64,000 nucleotides of DNA from contig NZ_ASWH01000002.1 of NCBI RefSeq assembly GCF_000407545.1, positions 434,001 through 498,000 on the forward strand. Reading direction: 5' to 3'. Positions within the stretch are counted from its first letter, which is position 1, and each line of letters starts with the position of its first letter. A program made the translations under genes and the position numbers. Below are positions 53,538 to 62,926 of the stretch, one piece after another. Source of the stretch: Enterococcus gilvus ATCC BAA-350. Its GTDB lineage: Bacteria > Bacillota > Bacilli > Lactobacillales > Enterococcaceae. Below the pieces are notes generated by a model. It was given only the letters and a program-made list of their open reading frames with translations, did no database searches and had not been told where the DNA came from.

Positions 53538-54647
53538 ATGAATCAACAAGAAGCCAATCGACGAATGGAAGAGGAAATTCAATTTTTCCCTTGGTTCGTT
53601 CAAAATTATTTTCGTAAAAAAAGCGGCGATCAATACTCTTCCATCACCTTGTACGAGTACGCCAAAGAATACCGACGGTTTTTGAATTGGCTGATTCAAG
53701 AAGGCTTTTCATCTGCCGAAACGCTTTCGGAAGTCACTTTGGCGGAATTTTCTGCTTTGTGGCCGGAAGATTTGGAGTTTTACAAAGCCCATCTTGTCAA
53801 AGCGCCCAAAATTCTGAAAGAATCTACCAAAAAACGCTTGGAAGAAAGCGAGCAATCCCTGCCTTTGCGCCAAAATGCGACGGTCCAACGGGGAGTCACT
53901 GCGTTGCGCTCGCTGTTCAACTATTTGAATGAAGCCATTGATCGTCATACAGGAAAACCTTATCTTGAACACAATATGATGGGAAAAGTCGCAAATGTCA
54001 AGGATAACAAAACCATGGCTGAGCGTGGCGCGGCAATTGAGAAAAAACTTTTTCTAGATGAAGAAGCCCTCGATTTTCTGGATTTCGTTGACCAGCGGTA
54101 CATAGAGACATTAGAAACACGGCAAGCCATCACCGCCTTCAAAAAAAATCAGCTCCGTGATCTGGCCATCATTGGACTCTTCCTTGGGACGGGGATGCGT
54201 TTATCGGAGCTAGTGAATATGAATGTACAGGATCTCGACCTTCACACGGGAGAAGCACGGGTCTATCGAAAAGGCGGAAAATGGGACATGGTGGTCATTT
54301 CTTCCATCGCCATCGACTATTTGACAGAATATCTCGCTCAACGGGAGCAGCTCTATCATCCAGATGAAAATGAAACGGCGCTCTTTTTAACACGTTACCG
54401 CGGCAAAGCCAAACGCATCGCCAGCGGTGCAGTGGAAGCCATGGTGGGAAAATATTCAGAAGCCTTTAAAATCAAGATTTCGCCCCATAAACTGCGGCAC
54501 TCAGTCGCCACACAGCTATACAGCAAAACAAATTCACTGGTCCAAGTCGCAGAACAGCTCGGACAATCAGGCACCTCGGCGACGACTGTCTACACCCATA
54601 TCGCAGGCAAGAAAAAACGCGATGCGATGAATGATTTGTGGTCATAA
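53538..54647 (+). CDS. xerS: Tyrosine recombinase, XerS type (second copy)
   Basis: 369 residues from ATG 53538 with AAAGGAG nine bases upstream. Like the copy at 34232 it has TLYEYAKEYRRFLNWL; the catalytic set is Arg in GTGMRLSELVN, Lys in VYRKGGKWD, ISPHKLRHSVATQ and Tyr in TSATTVYTHI. It is as plausible as the other copy for the housekeeping chromosome dimer resolvase. The presence of a divergent ada gene and strong own promoter with three upstream repeats distinguishes it. Which of the two is the true XerS cannot be decided without comparison. Confidence 0.85.
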   Translation: MNQQEANRRMEEEIQFFPWFVQNYFRKKSGDQYSSITLYEYAKEYRRFLNWLIQEGFSSAETLSEVTLAEFSALWPEDLEFYKAHLVKAPKILKESTKKRLEESEQSLPLRQNATVQRGVTALRSLFNYLNEAIDRHTGKPYLEHNMMGKVANVKDNKTMAERGAAIEKKLFLDEEALDFLDFVDQRYIETLETRQAITAFKKNQLRDLAIIGLFLGTGMRLSELVNMNVQDLDLHTGEARVYRKGGKWDMVVISSIAIDYLTEYLAQREQLYHPDENETALFLTRYRGKAKRIASGAVEAMVGKYSEAFKIKISPHKLRHSVATQLYSKTNSLVQVAEQLGQSGTSATTVYTHIAGKKKRDAMNDLWS

Positions 54648-54661
54648 AGCAACAAAGGGAA

Positions 54662-54695
54662 AAAGCATAGGAGCGTCGTCTCCTATGCTTATTTC
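54662..54695. terminator. Terminator after second XerS gene
   Basis: Perfect 11-bp stem AAGCATAGGAG / CTCCTATGCTT with a 6-nt loop and flanking T/A tracts, between convergent genes. Confidence 0.8.
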
Positions 54696-54715
54696 GTATC
54701 CAAATGTATGGGAGG

Positions 54716-57190
54716 TTACAGTAATCTCTTTTGTTCGGCAATTCGGATCGCCTCTATTCGATTCGAAACACCTAAGTCATTATAGATATTTTTTATGTGA
54801 CTATGGACCGTATGAATGGATAGTTCCTTCTTTTCGGCAATCTCCTCTGACGTGAGGCCTTCTGCCAAATCTTTGAGAATCTCCAGCCTGCGTGGGGTTA
54901 AGCGCAAGGAATTTTTTTCGGCAACTTTTTGCTTGCGTATTTTTGATACCCGTTTGGCGAGGGTGGTCGCTTTTGCACCAACTAGTCGCAACCATTCAGG
55001 ATCAAATGCCTCTGGGGCTTTTTCCTGTGCGACATGAATCAAATGACGCATGTCTTCTTCCCACTCGATCAACGGTGTGATAATTTTGTTTCTGTGAGTC
55101 ATGTGGTATACCGCTTCTAAATCAGCAATGGCTAAATCGTGTTCATTCATTTTCAAATACGTGATCGCTCGAAATGTTTTTGCATACATCACGTCCATCC
55201 AAAGCCCCTTGTAATTGCTGTAGTACCTTTCAAGATAATTCAGTAGCGCAAGTGCTTCGTCATAGCGGTTCTTTTGAATGAGGTATTTTGCTTGGGGGAA
55301 ACCATTTCTGGCCAATTCCCATTTCGCCCCTTTTTCTATGTCATTTTTGACCACCCGCGTGGGGACATCATCTGGGGAGTGGAGATACAAGCCGAGCCAA
55401 CTAGCCATCCGCGCTTGAAACCCGTTGTATTGGTACAGTTCCTGCTCTTGAATCAATCGAGTCACTGCCGTTAATTGCGATTCAGCTTCTGATAGTTCTC
55501 CTTTTAGCAGTTCCGTTCGCATCAAGAAATGACGGACCAATAGCATCGATTCATAAAGCTGTTCGCTTTCAGCCGCATGCAATAGTTCCAGCAAAAGTAT
55601 CTTTGCTTGTTTCAAGTCATACTGAAAATAGGCGATCTCAGCTTGACAAAAAACATCTGCATGGATGTCTAATCCACCTAAAATAGTTGTAATATACGAA
55701 TTGAGTGTGCGGAACACCTGCTTTGCGTGTTCTATTTGATCAGGAACCCCCTCTTCATAGCACGGGAAACGAGCCCAAGGCGCTTTGAGAATGACTGGTA
55801 CCGGCTTATTCCAATGCTTCATGCCCTTCGGCAAGTATATACTGGCAAGTCGTGTATGCTCTAAAAAACTTTCGTCTCCCCTCAAGCGATCGTTTTGAGC
55901 CAACATGTGATACGCATCGCCTAAGACCGTCTTATCTTCGAAATCCTCTGATTCAAGCCGTTTTATCAAAGTTGTCAGCCGATTATCCGACTCATGGACT
56001 TTTCCAATAGAGAGTAACAACCCAATGTTTTGGAGTTCTGCTCTCGGGTGCTCCTCGAAATACTTTTTGGGGATCTTCTCAGAGTGATCATAGAGAAATT
56101 TTGCTTGTGAATACTCTGTAAAAGGTGTCAGCATACGCCAAATCAATGCGACTACTTGGTCATATTGGCGGCTTTCGACAAACATCGTCAGCGCCTCTTC
56201 GTCTCTTTCTCGCTTCAAAAAAACCTCTGCAGCTTTTTGATAAAAAGAACGTGTTTCCTCTTGATCTATAAGAGTTTGCCGGGCCTTTAAGAAGTCTCTA
56301 TAAGCGGTTTGAAGAGTGTAAACATCGTTTTTATAATCATAGGTAATGAGTGGATGCTTCTTCAGCATGGCAACGACCGCTTCATCGTACAACTCAAACA
56401 ATTCTGGGGGAATCACATCCAGTAACGCCAACTGTATAAGACTTCTTTTTTGGTTAAGAGGATACTCCTGGAAAAATTGTGTATGGAATAACTGTAGCAA
56501 TACATCCTGACTTTGTTGCATGAGTTCTTCAGAATCGCGGCAGCTCTTTGCCAGCATATACAAAGGTAACGGCCATCCTTGCCATCTCTCTGATAATTTT
56601 GCTAGTTGTTCTGTTGTTAAAGAAAGGGCGTTTGCGTGAAATAAATCCGCAGTTTCTCCCTCTGTCAGGCGCAGATTTGTTTCACCAATAGAAAAGTAAT
56701 CGATATTATTTCGTATGCAAAGGCTTTGAAGGTCGCTTTTTTGATTTGAGAGAATTACCAGGCAAAGGTTTGAAAAATCGCTCTCAACCAGACTCTCATA
56801 CAAAAAGCGGACATTCTCCTCTTCTAAAATGCTGTAGTCATCAATCACGAAGACACTTCGCTGCGTCTCTAAAGACGCAGCTTCGATCAACTCGATTAAC
56901 TCTGCGATTTGTCCCAGCGTCGTGGGGGTTTCCAATTTAGAAAACACATCGGATTGATTGGGCATGAGTTTCTTCAAAGACTGTGTTAATTTCTTCCAAT
57001 TAAAAAACAAATGATTGTCCATTCTCCGTAAACGAAGCCAAGCATGATTGTAGATGCCTTTTTCCAAAAAAGCTTCCAAAAGTTCACTTTTTCCATATCC
57101 AGGACCTGCTTCTATTAGAACAATAGGGGATCTAACCGCTTGTTCGAATAAGTCATTCATTCTTTGCGAGTGGCTATTTGCTGCTTCCAC
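54716..57190 (-). CDS. MalT-like LuxR-family STAND regulator
   Basis: 824 residues from GTG 57190 (GGGAGG eight bases upstream). Walker A GPGYGKS at 29-35 and Walker B SVFVIDDY near 115 define a STAND NTPase; a winged-helix and tetratricopeptide-like helical region follow to about residue 750; the C-terminus is a LuxR helix-turn-helix (LTPRRLEILKDLAEGLTSEEIA, SIHTVHSHIKNIY). Such proteins activate transcription after ATP and inducer binding, as MalT does. It lies directly downstream of the large adhesin gene on the same strand, making that gene a plausible target. A 12-bp inverted repeat covers its promoter region. Confidence 0.85.
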   Translation of the reverse strand: MEAANSHSQRMNDLFEQAVRSPIVLIEAGPGYGKSELLEAFLEKGIYNHAWLRLRRMDNHLFFNWKKLTQSLKKLMPNQSDVFSKLETPTTLGQIAELIELIEAASLETQRSVFVIDDYSILEEENVRFLYESLVESDFSNLCLVILSNQKSDLQSLCIRNNIDYFSIGETNLRLTEGETADLFHANALSLTTEQLAKLSERWQGWPLPLYMLAKSCRDSEELMQQSQDVLLQLFHTQFFQEYPLNQKRSLIQLALLDVIPPELFELYDEAVVAMLKKHPLITYDYKNDVYTLQTAYRDFLKARQTLIDQEETRSFYQKAAEVFLKRERDEEALTMFVESRQYDQVVALIWRMLTPFTEYSQAKFLYDHSEKIPKKYFEEHPRAELQNIGLLLSIGKVHESDNRLTTLIKRLESEDFEDKTVLGDAYHMLAQNDRLRGDESFLEHTRLASIYLPKGMKHWNKPVPVILKAPWARFPCYEEGVPDQIEHAKQVFRTLNSYITTILGGLDIHADVFCQAEIAYFQYDLKQAKILLLELLHAAESEQLYESMLLVRHFLMRTELLKGELSEAESQLTAVTRLIQEQELYQYNGFQARMASWLGLYLHSPDDVPTRVVKNDIEKGAKWELARNGFPQAKYLIQKNRYDEALALLNYLERYYSNYKGLWMDVMYAKTFRAITYLKMNEHDLAIADLEAVYHMTHRNKIITPLIEWEEDMRHLIHVAQEKAPEAFDPEWLRLVGAKATTLAKRVSKIRKQKVAEKNSLRLTPRRLEILKDLAEGLTSEEIAEKKELSIHTVHSHIKNIYNDLGVSNRIEAIRIAEQKRLL

Positions 57191-57211
57191 CTTTAGCACC
57201 TCCCAGCGTTT

Positions 57212-57242
57212 GTGTTATTTATTCTATCATAATAAATAACAC
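57212..57242. promoter_or_regulatory. 12-bp inverted repeat in the MalT-like gene promoter
   Basis: GTGTTATTTATT and its exact complement flank a seven-base loop; read on the reverse strand the centre gives a TATGAT -10 box. Position suggests an operator, perhaps autoregulatory. Confidence 0.65.
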
Positions 57243-57346
57243 AATACACGATGTTTTCGTTTTTGGTCTCCCTCTTCGGTCTCGCAAATTCCAGTTATGG
57301 ACACTATAGATAGATCGCTACGAATTCTTCAAGTGAAACTCAGCGA

Positions 57347-60112
57347 TCATTTCTTCTTTTTATTGAAAAAATACCATACGACCACACCGCTCATCCCTGC
57401 CGTCCAACAAATGAAAGCACCTATCGAGAAGGAAGAGCGTCCGAATCCGCCAGTATTCGGCAGCGCCCCTTTATAAGCATGATTGACAACTCCAAGAAAT
57501 CCCGTAAATTCGCCTTCTTTGATCGATTCAAATGCTGGAGGAAACTCGCCACTCGGCCCTTTTATCGGTTCCATTTTATTGTTCTTGATCCACCCATTCT
57601 CATCAAAAGTAAATCGCCATTGGCCATCTGGCTGCCGATAACTGCTTGGTGCCTTCGTCTCCACTAGTTGGTAATAAGAATCCTTCCCATAAGGTACATT
57701 AAAATCAACCCGGCTATTTTCTTGACTGCTATTCACAGCAAGGAGCGTCCATTTGCCTTCTGTAAGAGTCGTTGTTGTCACTAAGTCGTCGTTTGCAGGA
57801 ACACCTTGTCCACTCCATTGATAAAGACTAAACTCCGCATCTCTCAGTCCCTCTCCCTCTGACGTTTGCTTAATAAAACTCCACTCATAGCCAAGGTATT
57901 TCCATTTTCCAACAAAGGTAACATCGGCACTTGCGATCGTTTTTTTATTGGCATCCCAGCCGACAAATTCCCACCATTGACCATTTTTTGTTCGAAGGGT
58001 GGTTTTTGCCACATCAGTCACAGCGATCGTCTCATGATCTCCGAAGCCTCCTTTCGATCCTGGCAACAGTTCTTTGATTTCTTCCGGCAGCTCCTTACCA
58101 GTGAATGATGCATTTTCAAACGTATGATGCGCCAAATAACGAATTAGCTCTGGCTGCTTCACCGAAAATATGCTACTGTCCTCCGCCTGTAATGAATCAT
58201 TGGTGGGAAGAACCCCGCTGGTAGAAAGCGCCGTCCCAGCTTTCAGTTTTACTTTTAGTTTCATCGTATGAAGGACACCTTGTTCACAGCCGCCTAAATC
58301 CCAGATTATTTTCCCAGCGGATGTGCTTGCGGTTCCTCCATCTTCAGAAATACTGATTGCATCGCTCTCTTCTGATAGCTCAAAGTCTTTAGATAACACA
58401 TCTTCAAGCTTTATTTCTAACGGTACGGCTGAATTGACCACATCTTCTAAGACGTCTTCCATGATCTTTTCGAAGGCTGCGCTGTCTTTTGCTAAATAAG
58501 CCGTCTTATTATCGTAAGAAATATTTTCCAGATTTTTCCTTCGTTCATTTTCATCACCGGTCCCATAAATACCGATCGGATAGACCCGGTGCCCACGGTC
58601 CCTTAGGATTTTTGCTTGATTCAATCCGTGAATATCTCCAGTCCCTTCTGGCAACCCATCACTGATAAATATAACAACAGGAATTCGTCCCGGCTTTTGG
58701 TATTCTTCTATCGTGTCTATCGCTCCTTGAAGGCCGGCAGAATAATTTGTCTGATTGTAGGTAGTTGCTGGATTGTCATATAGAAATTCTTTTATACCAT
58801 GTGCGTCATCTGAAAAATTGGTTCGAAATAGATACCTTTCTCCCCCACCAAAAGCCGTCAATGCCACTTGGTTATCATAGCCAGATTGCGAACTGTTTAG
58901 TAAAATATTTGTCGCGCCATTCACCACATCGTTGGTCAAAAAAGAACGCGGGTATTTGTAGTTTTCTTGATCGATCGTGCCCACTGCATCGGCCGAATTC
59001 AGCATTGAACCACTATGATCCAATACAAAAACAACATCCAGTTTTGCTTGACGGTCAAAACTGCTGCCATAATCGATCCGAATTTCAGCTTCTGTGCGAT
59101 CCTTGTCTAACCATTTCGCTGCTTTGTGCAGGGTCGTTTTATCATTCGAACTATCTACAGCACTTTCATATCCCTTGATTTCTTCTGTGACTGGCGGAGG
59201 AACACTGACTAAACTTGGCAGCTGTCCATCCATTTCAAGCACGGTTTTGTGCTGCAATCGTTTGAAACGAGGACCATCCCAGATTAAGAACGCTTGGTTC
59301 CCGATTTCTCTGACACTGTCGGGAAGAATAATCGAAGTGCCGGCTAGTTTTTTGCACGTACGAAAGGCATCCTTTCCAATCGTTTTTACCATTGAATGGC
59401 TTCCAAATTCCAAGCCGGATAGTTCAAAACAATCCCAAAACGCCCCCTCGCCAATCGTCGTTAACTTCTTGCAGTTTGAAAAATCAAGCGCCGTTTTGAT
59501 TTTTGTACAGCCATAAAAAGCTTGCTTGCCGATTTCTTCCAGATTCTCCGAATTAGAAAAATCAATGCCAGTGATTTTTTCATTCGTCTTGCCATTTGCT
59601 GAATGACTGAAGGCATTATCCGCTATCTTCGTCACTCGATAAACAACCTCTTGATATCTGGCATTCGCAAAGAGTCTGTAATCGCCAGTCACACTTTTGC
59701 CATCCACGAGTACGGCGGTGCCATCGGAATACAGATGATACTTTACGCCTGCACTTCCAGTAATTTCCGCCACAAAGCCGGCAGTTGAACTCGTTCTATA
59801 CGTACTTTTCTTTGGTCCTATCTCCTGTTCTTCTGCATCGTCGATCGTCTCGTCCTTCTTCTGATCTGTTGATTCTGAGGTTTTGTTTGCCGGATTTTTT
59901 TCTTTTACAGTATCCTTTTCCTTTCCTTCGCTGGAGGAGGGGACTGTTTTATCTGATTCTCTTATGCTTTCTGTTTGAGACTCTTTTGATTGAACCATCG
60001 AACTGTTCTCTGCGGACTTCTCTATCGATCCTGTGCTCGATTCCGTGCTAGTGATTTCATTTGCCAAGGCTTTTCCGTAACTTAAATTGGCAATTTGTAA
60101 AAAGACGAGCAA
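57347..60112 (-). CDS. LPxTG-anchored VWA adhesin, signal peptide out of frame
   Basis: 921 codons from TTG 60112. Order: truncated signal region (LVFLQIANLSYGKALA), a Ser/Glu/Lys-rich stretch, BspA-like leucine-rich repeats (LEEIGKQAFYGCTKI, LTTIGEGAFWDC, VREIGNQAF), a VWA domain with MIDAS VFVLDHSGSML and FISDGLPEGTGD, a long spacer, a SpaA/Cna-B domain (GLRDAEFSLYQW to YYQLVETKAPSSY), then LPNTG, a hydrophobic helix and KKKK. It should bind host or surface ligands after sortase anchoring. The natural start (TTG 60191 or GTG 60200) is separated by a 19-bp duplication that shifts the frame, so in this sequence the positively charged signal start is lost and export is probably off. Confidence 0.8.
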   Translation of the reverse strand: MLVFLQIANLSYGKALANEITSTESSTGSIEKSAENSSMVQSKESQTESIRESDKTVPSSSEGKEKDTVKEKNPANKTSESTDQKKDETIDDAEEQEIGPKKSTYRTSSTAGFVAEITGSAGVKYHLYSDGTAVLVDGKSVTGDYRLFANARYQEVVYRVTKIADNAFSHSANGKTNEKITGIDFSNSENLEEIGKQAFYGCTKIKTALDFSNCKKLTTIGEGAFWDCFELSGLEFGSHSMVKTIGKDAFRTCKKLAGTSIILPDSVREIGNQAFLIWDGPRFKRLQHKTVLEMDGQLPSLVSVPPPVTEEIKGYESAVDSSNDKTTLHKAAKWLDKDRTEAEIRIDYGSSFDRQAKLDVVFVLDHSGSMLNSADAVGTIDQENYKYPRSFLTNDVVNGATNILLNSSQSGYDNQVALTAFGGGERYLFRTNFSDDAHGIKEFLYDNPATTYNQTNYSAGLQGAIDTIEEYQKPGRIPVVIFISDGLPEGTGDIHGLNQAKILRDRGHRVYPIGIYGTGDENERRKNLENISYDNKTAYLAKDSAAFEKIMEDVLEDVVNSAVPLEIKLEDVLSKDFELSEESDAISISEDGGTASTSAGKIIWDLGGCEQGVLHTMKLKVKLKAGTALSTSGVLPTNDSLQAEDSSIFSVKQPELIRYLAHHTFENASFTGKELPEEIKELLPGSKGGFGDHETIAVTDVAKTTLRTKNGQWWEFVGWDANKKTIASADVTFVGKWKYLGYEWSFIKQTSEGEGLRDAEFSLYQWSGQGVPANDDLVTTTTLTEGKWTLLAVNSSQENSRVDFNVPYGKDSYYQLVETKAPSSYRQPDGQWRFTFDENGWIKNNKMEPIKGPSGEFPPAFESIKEGEFTGFLGVVNHAYKGALPNTGGFGRSSFSIGAFICWTAGMSGVVVWYFFNKKKK

Positions 60113-60128
60113 TTTGTAAAAAGACGAG
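60091..60128. repeat. Perfect 19-bp tandem duplication in the adhesin signal sequence
   Basis: Two adjoining copies of CAATTTGTAAAAAGACGAG (60091-60109 and 60110-60128). With one copy, TTG 60191 and the downstream frame join to a complete signal peptide (basic start NNIRKKKRKN, hydrophobic core VLLIGVLVFLQIANL, cleavage region YGKALA). With two copies the upstream frame ends at a TGA 18 codons into the second part. Confidence 0.9.
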
Positions 60129-60229
60129 CACTCCGATCAAGAGTACACGGCATACTACATTTTTCCTTTTTTTCTTTCTTATGTTATTCAATTTAGTCAC
60201 CTTCTTTTTGTAATCCTTTCAGTAAGGCC

Positions 60230-60288
60230 AGTATAATTCATAAAAAAAACGCACTCTTCACTATAAATAATGCTCTTAATTAGTGAAG
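60230..60288 (-). promoter_or_regulatory. Putative activator-dependent promoter of the adhesin
   Basis: Reverse strand: TATACT at 60235-60230, but the hexamer 17 bases upstream (AAGAGT) is a poor -35. An 8-bp inverted repeat CTTCACTA / TAGTGAAG (60256-60263 and 60281-60288) overlaps and precedes it, the place for an activator. Confidence 0.45.
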
Positions 60289-60552
60289 GATGCTAAAAAC
60301 ACTGTTACAGCAATGCTTTCACAATACGAAAATTAACTACCCTTTTTCTTAATAATTTTTAACCGATAATAATAGTTTTTAAGGAGAAAATAGTGAATAC
60401 CTAATGGTGAATGGAAAGACAATCTGTTTTGTCGTAAATGATAAATAGTCAAGATGGGGGAATACTAGAGAGGATGTTAACAGATTGAACGTTCCAATCT
60501 GATTGAACAAAAAACACAAGAAAACCGATATCAAATAAGTTTTTTGTCTTTT

Positions 60553-60917
60553 TTAGTTATTTTGCAGCTTCCTGAGGTCTTTGATATCAGCGATCTTGTC
60601 AGTGCTTTGAGAAATGGATGGGGAGTTCATCTTCTTGTGCCTCTGTTTAAACCACTTAGAAAACTTTTTCATTTGAGTACATTTTCATACCAACATTATT
60701 ATTGAGGTGGATCAGCCTCTCCTTGATTTTAAAATGCATCGTATATTCCACATCTACCGGTAAGATGACTTTCTCTACGGTTCGCATGATTCGTCAGTTC
60801 CTTTACTGATAAAACCTTTTTAGTGATTTTGATAATTTGTACATCACTAGCATTTAAAAAAATGAATCTATCCACCAAATGATGCCGAATAAAACTAAGC
60901 CGCGATCTGAGAAACAA
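60553..60917 (-). pseudogene. Decayed reverse-strand gene remnants
   Basis: Three coherent pieces in successive frames: VDRFIFLNASDVQIIKITKKVLSVKE-like text (60917-60780), then RTVEKVILPVDVEYTMHFKI and LIHLNNNVGMKMYSNEKVF (to 60656), then a 39-codon piece MKKFSKWFKQRHKKMNSPSI to 60553. Frame changes near 60780 and 60672 break one former gene. I do not recognise the family. The rest of 60290-60550 shows nothing I can support. Confidence 0.35.
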
Positions 60918-61010
60918 GGTTGGCTATGTTTAGCGATCAGTGCTATGTTTTTAGGAATTGAGAGTGTGTATGGATATAAGAAAAAGCCTCTTAAAAAGAG
61001 GCTTTGAGTG
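60882..61010 (+). pseudogene. Possible relic of a cell-wall sorting signal
   Basis: A 42-codon frame whose text SEKQGWLCLAISAMFLGIGV followed by RKSLLKRG resembles the end of an LPxTG protein (linker, hydrophobic helix, basic tail), with KPRSE where LPxTG would be. No ribosome site and no upstream open frame. It overlaps the reverse-strand remnants, so at most one is meaningful. Confidence 0.25.
60979..61005 (-). terminator. Terminator of the lipoprotein gene
   Basis: Reverse strand: AAAGCCTCTT pairs with AAGAGGCTTT, followed by TTCTTAT. Confidence 0.7.
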
Positions 61011-61038
61011 AATGCAGCTTTCATTTAGTTAAACGTGG

Positions 61039-61716
61039 CTACTCCGATACATTTCCAGCGACGATCCCTTGAAACCCATTGGTCAAAGCCGCATTCTCTG
61101 TCAGACGGAAATGCAGAGCGCCGTCGGGCATCCCTTGATTTTGCATGGAGACTAGCACGACCGGCTGATCATTGGTAAAGCCAAAGAGGTAGACGTGTCG
61201 GCTCATGCTCGCTTTGGGTGATCCCGTCTGCGCATCTGAATAGGCAGCGACGATACTGTATTCCGCAGAAGACTCGCCTGTTTCGGACCATTCACTAGAA
61301 ACGATGATATCATTTATGGCTATCGGCATTTTAGCATTCGCTCCGACCACTTCACTAGGAAATTGCACGCCGTAGTAATTCACATTATTGTTCGGCTGGT
61401 ACGCGCCATAGGTTTGCCCCATCTCTTGTCCCCAGCCAGTCATAAATGAGTCCAATGTACCTGATTTTTCAGCATTCCAGGCTGTTTCTGGCTCAGAAAT
61501 GGTTTCACTTGTACTTTCTATTGATTGACTGGTCGATGACGTTGTACTAGTTATACTGCTGGTTGTTATGTTTGATTGTTTAGTGGAAGATATGGTCGTA
61601 GAAATCGATGTTTGCGACGTACTGCTATTTTTAGTAGTCGTATCCTCGCTTTTACTACACCCAGATAAGGCCAATAAACCTATTAAAACACCCATACTAA
61701 TAACTGAATTTTTCAT
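61039..61716 (-). CDS. DUF4767-type lipoprotein
   Basis: 225 residues. Signal sequence with lipobox LLALSGC (Cys20), then about 60 residues nearly all Ser and Thr (a stalk, for example TTSSITSTTSSTSQS), then a domain of 140 residues with AWNAEKSGTLDSFMTGWGQEMGQTY, NVNYYGVQFPSEVVG and SRHVYLFGFTNDQPVVLVS, the pattern of DUF4767 in lactobacilli and enterococci. It is a membrane-anchored exported protein of unknown role. AGGAGCG precedes ATG; a terminator follows. Confidence 0.8.
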   Translation of the reverse strand: MKNSVISMGVLIGLLALSGCSKSEDTTTKNSSTSQTSISTTISSTKQSNITTSSITSTTSSTSQSIESTSETISEPETAWNAEKSGTLDSFMTGWGQEMGQTYGAYQPNNNVNYYGVQFPSEVVGANAKMPIAINDIIVSSEWSETGESSAEYSIVAAYSDAQTGSPKASMSRHVYLFGFTNDQPVVLVSMQNQGMPDGALHFRLTENAALTNGFQGIVAGNVSE

Positions 61717-61860
61717 CTAATCGCTCCTCTAGCTTGATTGTTATAGGATTATAATAACAATAAATCCAATGAATCAGGAAGCTTTTTTTTATTCAATTAG
61801 AAAAAACTCGCACATTCGTGTATTGTCTATCATTGTTATTTCATAGCAACGCAATGAAGG

Positions 61861-61919
61861 CATAAAAATCCCTATTCTACTTAGAAACGGTTCTGTATTT
61901 CTAAGTAGAATAAGGGATT
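61861..61919 (-). terminator. Long-stem terminator of the hydrolase gene
   Basis: A stem of about 21 bp (AATCCCTATTCTACTTAGAA with near-perfect complement, 10-nt loop) ending in TTTTTATG on the reverse strand. Confidence 0.85.
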
Positions 61920-61922
61920 CTT

Positions 61923-62639
61923 TTATTTTATCGTATCTAACCATTGGATCAGCCGCTGTGCTACTTGCTGATTTTGATCGTTGATCGTAGACTTTCCGTC
62001 TCCTTTTTGATGCCCATAAGCACCAAATCCAGCATGGTTTCCTCCAACGATTTCTTGATACTCTGTTGCCTCAGGTAAATTCTTTTTGGCTTTCTGATAG
62101 GCCTCTTTATCCAGGACATGATCATTCTCACCAGTCAGAGACAACACAGGAATTTCACTATCCGCTAAACGACCTTTCTCATCAGGATAACTCGCCAAGA
62201 AGAATACGCCTTTTAAGTTGTCAGAATGATCTTTCGCAAACCGACTCGCCATCACACCGCCTAATGAATGGCCCCCCATGATGAAGGGACGTTTCGGCTG
62301 TTCCTTAAGCACCTTTTCGCCACGATCCGGCGCAAGCACAGCCAAATCAAGCGGCATTTTCATGATATAAACGGGATAGCCCGCATCTGCCAACTCCTTC
62401 GCCCAGACACTGTAGCTTTCCGGTTCGACTAGCGCACCTGGATAAAAAATAACCATTGGTTTTGACGTGTCTTTTGAAGGGAAGTATAACCAGTCAGGTT
62501 CCTCCTTGGCCTGTTTGCCCACCTGTTCTGCTTGAGATGTGGGAGAATAAGTTTGTGTTTTTACATAAGTGATGCCCCCGACGATGACAATAACTATTGC
62601 TATCAATACCGCCAGAAGAATCTTCTTCCATTTTTTCAA
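61923..62639 (-). CDS. Membrane-anchored alpha/beta hydrolase
   Basis: 238 residues from TTG 62639 (AAAGGGA at nine bases). One N-terminal helix (KILLAVLIAIVIVIVGGITY) then an alpha/beta-hydrolase_5-type domain: PMVIFYPGALVEPESY, nucleophile in FIMGGHSLGGVMA, Asp in LTGENDHVLD, His in VGGNHAGFGAYG. The active domain probably faces outside. Substrate unknown; related Firmicutes proteins are annotated as carboxymethylenebutenolidase or esterase without proof. Confidence 0.85.
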   Translation of the reverse strand: MKKWKKILLAVLIAIVIVIVGGITYVKTQTYSPTSQAEQVGKQAKEEPDWLYFPSKDTSKPMVIFYPGALVEPESYSVWAKELADAGYPVYIMKMPLDLAVLAPDRGEKVLKEQPKRPFIMGGHSLGGVMASRFAKDHSDNLKGVFFLASYPDEKGRLADSEIPVLSLTGENDHVLDKEAYQKAKKNLPEATEYQEIVGGNHAGFGAYGHQKGDGKSTINDQNQQVAQRLIQWLDTIK

Positions 62640-62786
62640 CGCAATCGTCCCTTTCTTATGTTCGTTGTTATCATATCATTTTCGCTAAGCTGCTGGAAAT
62701 CTTTGAGCCTCTGACACTATCGCTTTAAAAGGGCTCAAAAAATTCTTACTAATAGATGTAAGTTCAGACATAACCTTTTATTGCTC

Positions 62787-62848
62787 CCTCAGCTTTTTCC
62801 TAAACTATTTTCTTACGCATATATTTTAATTTTTGCAAAAAGCTGAGG
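62787..62848. repeat. 12-bp inverted repeat upstream of the malolactic gene
   Basis: CCTCAGCTTTTT at 62787-62798 and AAAAAGCTGAGG at 62837-62848, 38 bases apart. The remainder of the 350-base intergenic region is AT-rich with no gene that I can see. Confidence 0.65.
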
Positions 62849-62926
62849 ATACCCGAAATATCAAGCATTCGATACCTCTTAATAAATTTCATCTCATATA
62901 AATTTTTTTTATCGTTACCCAATGTT

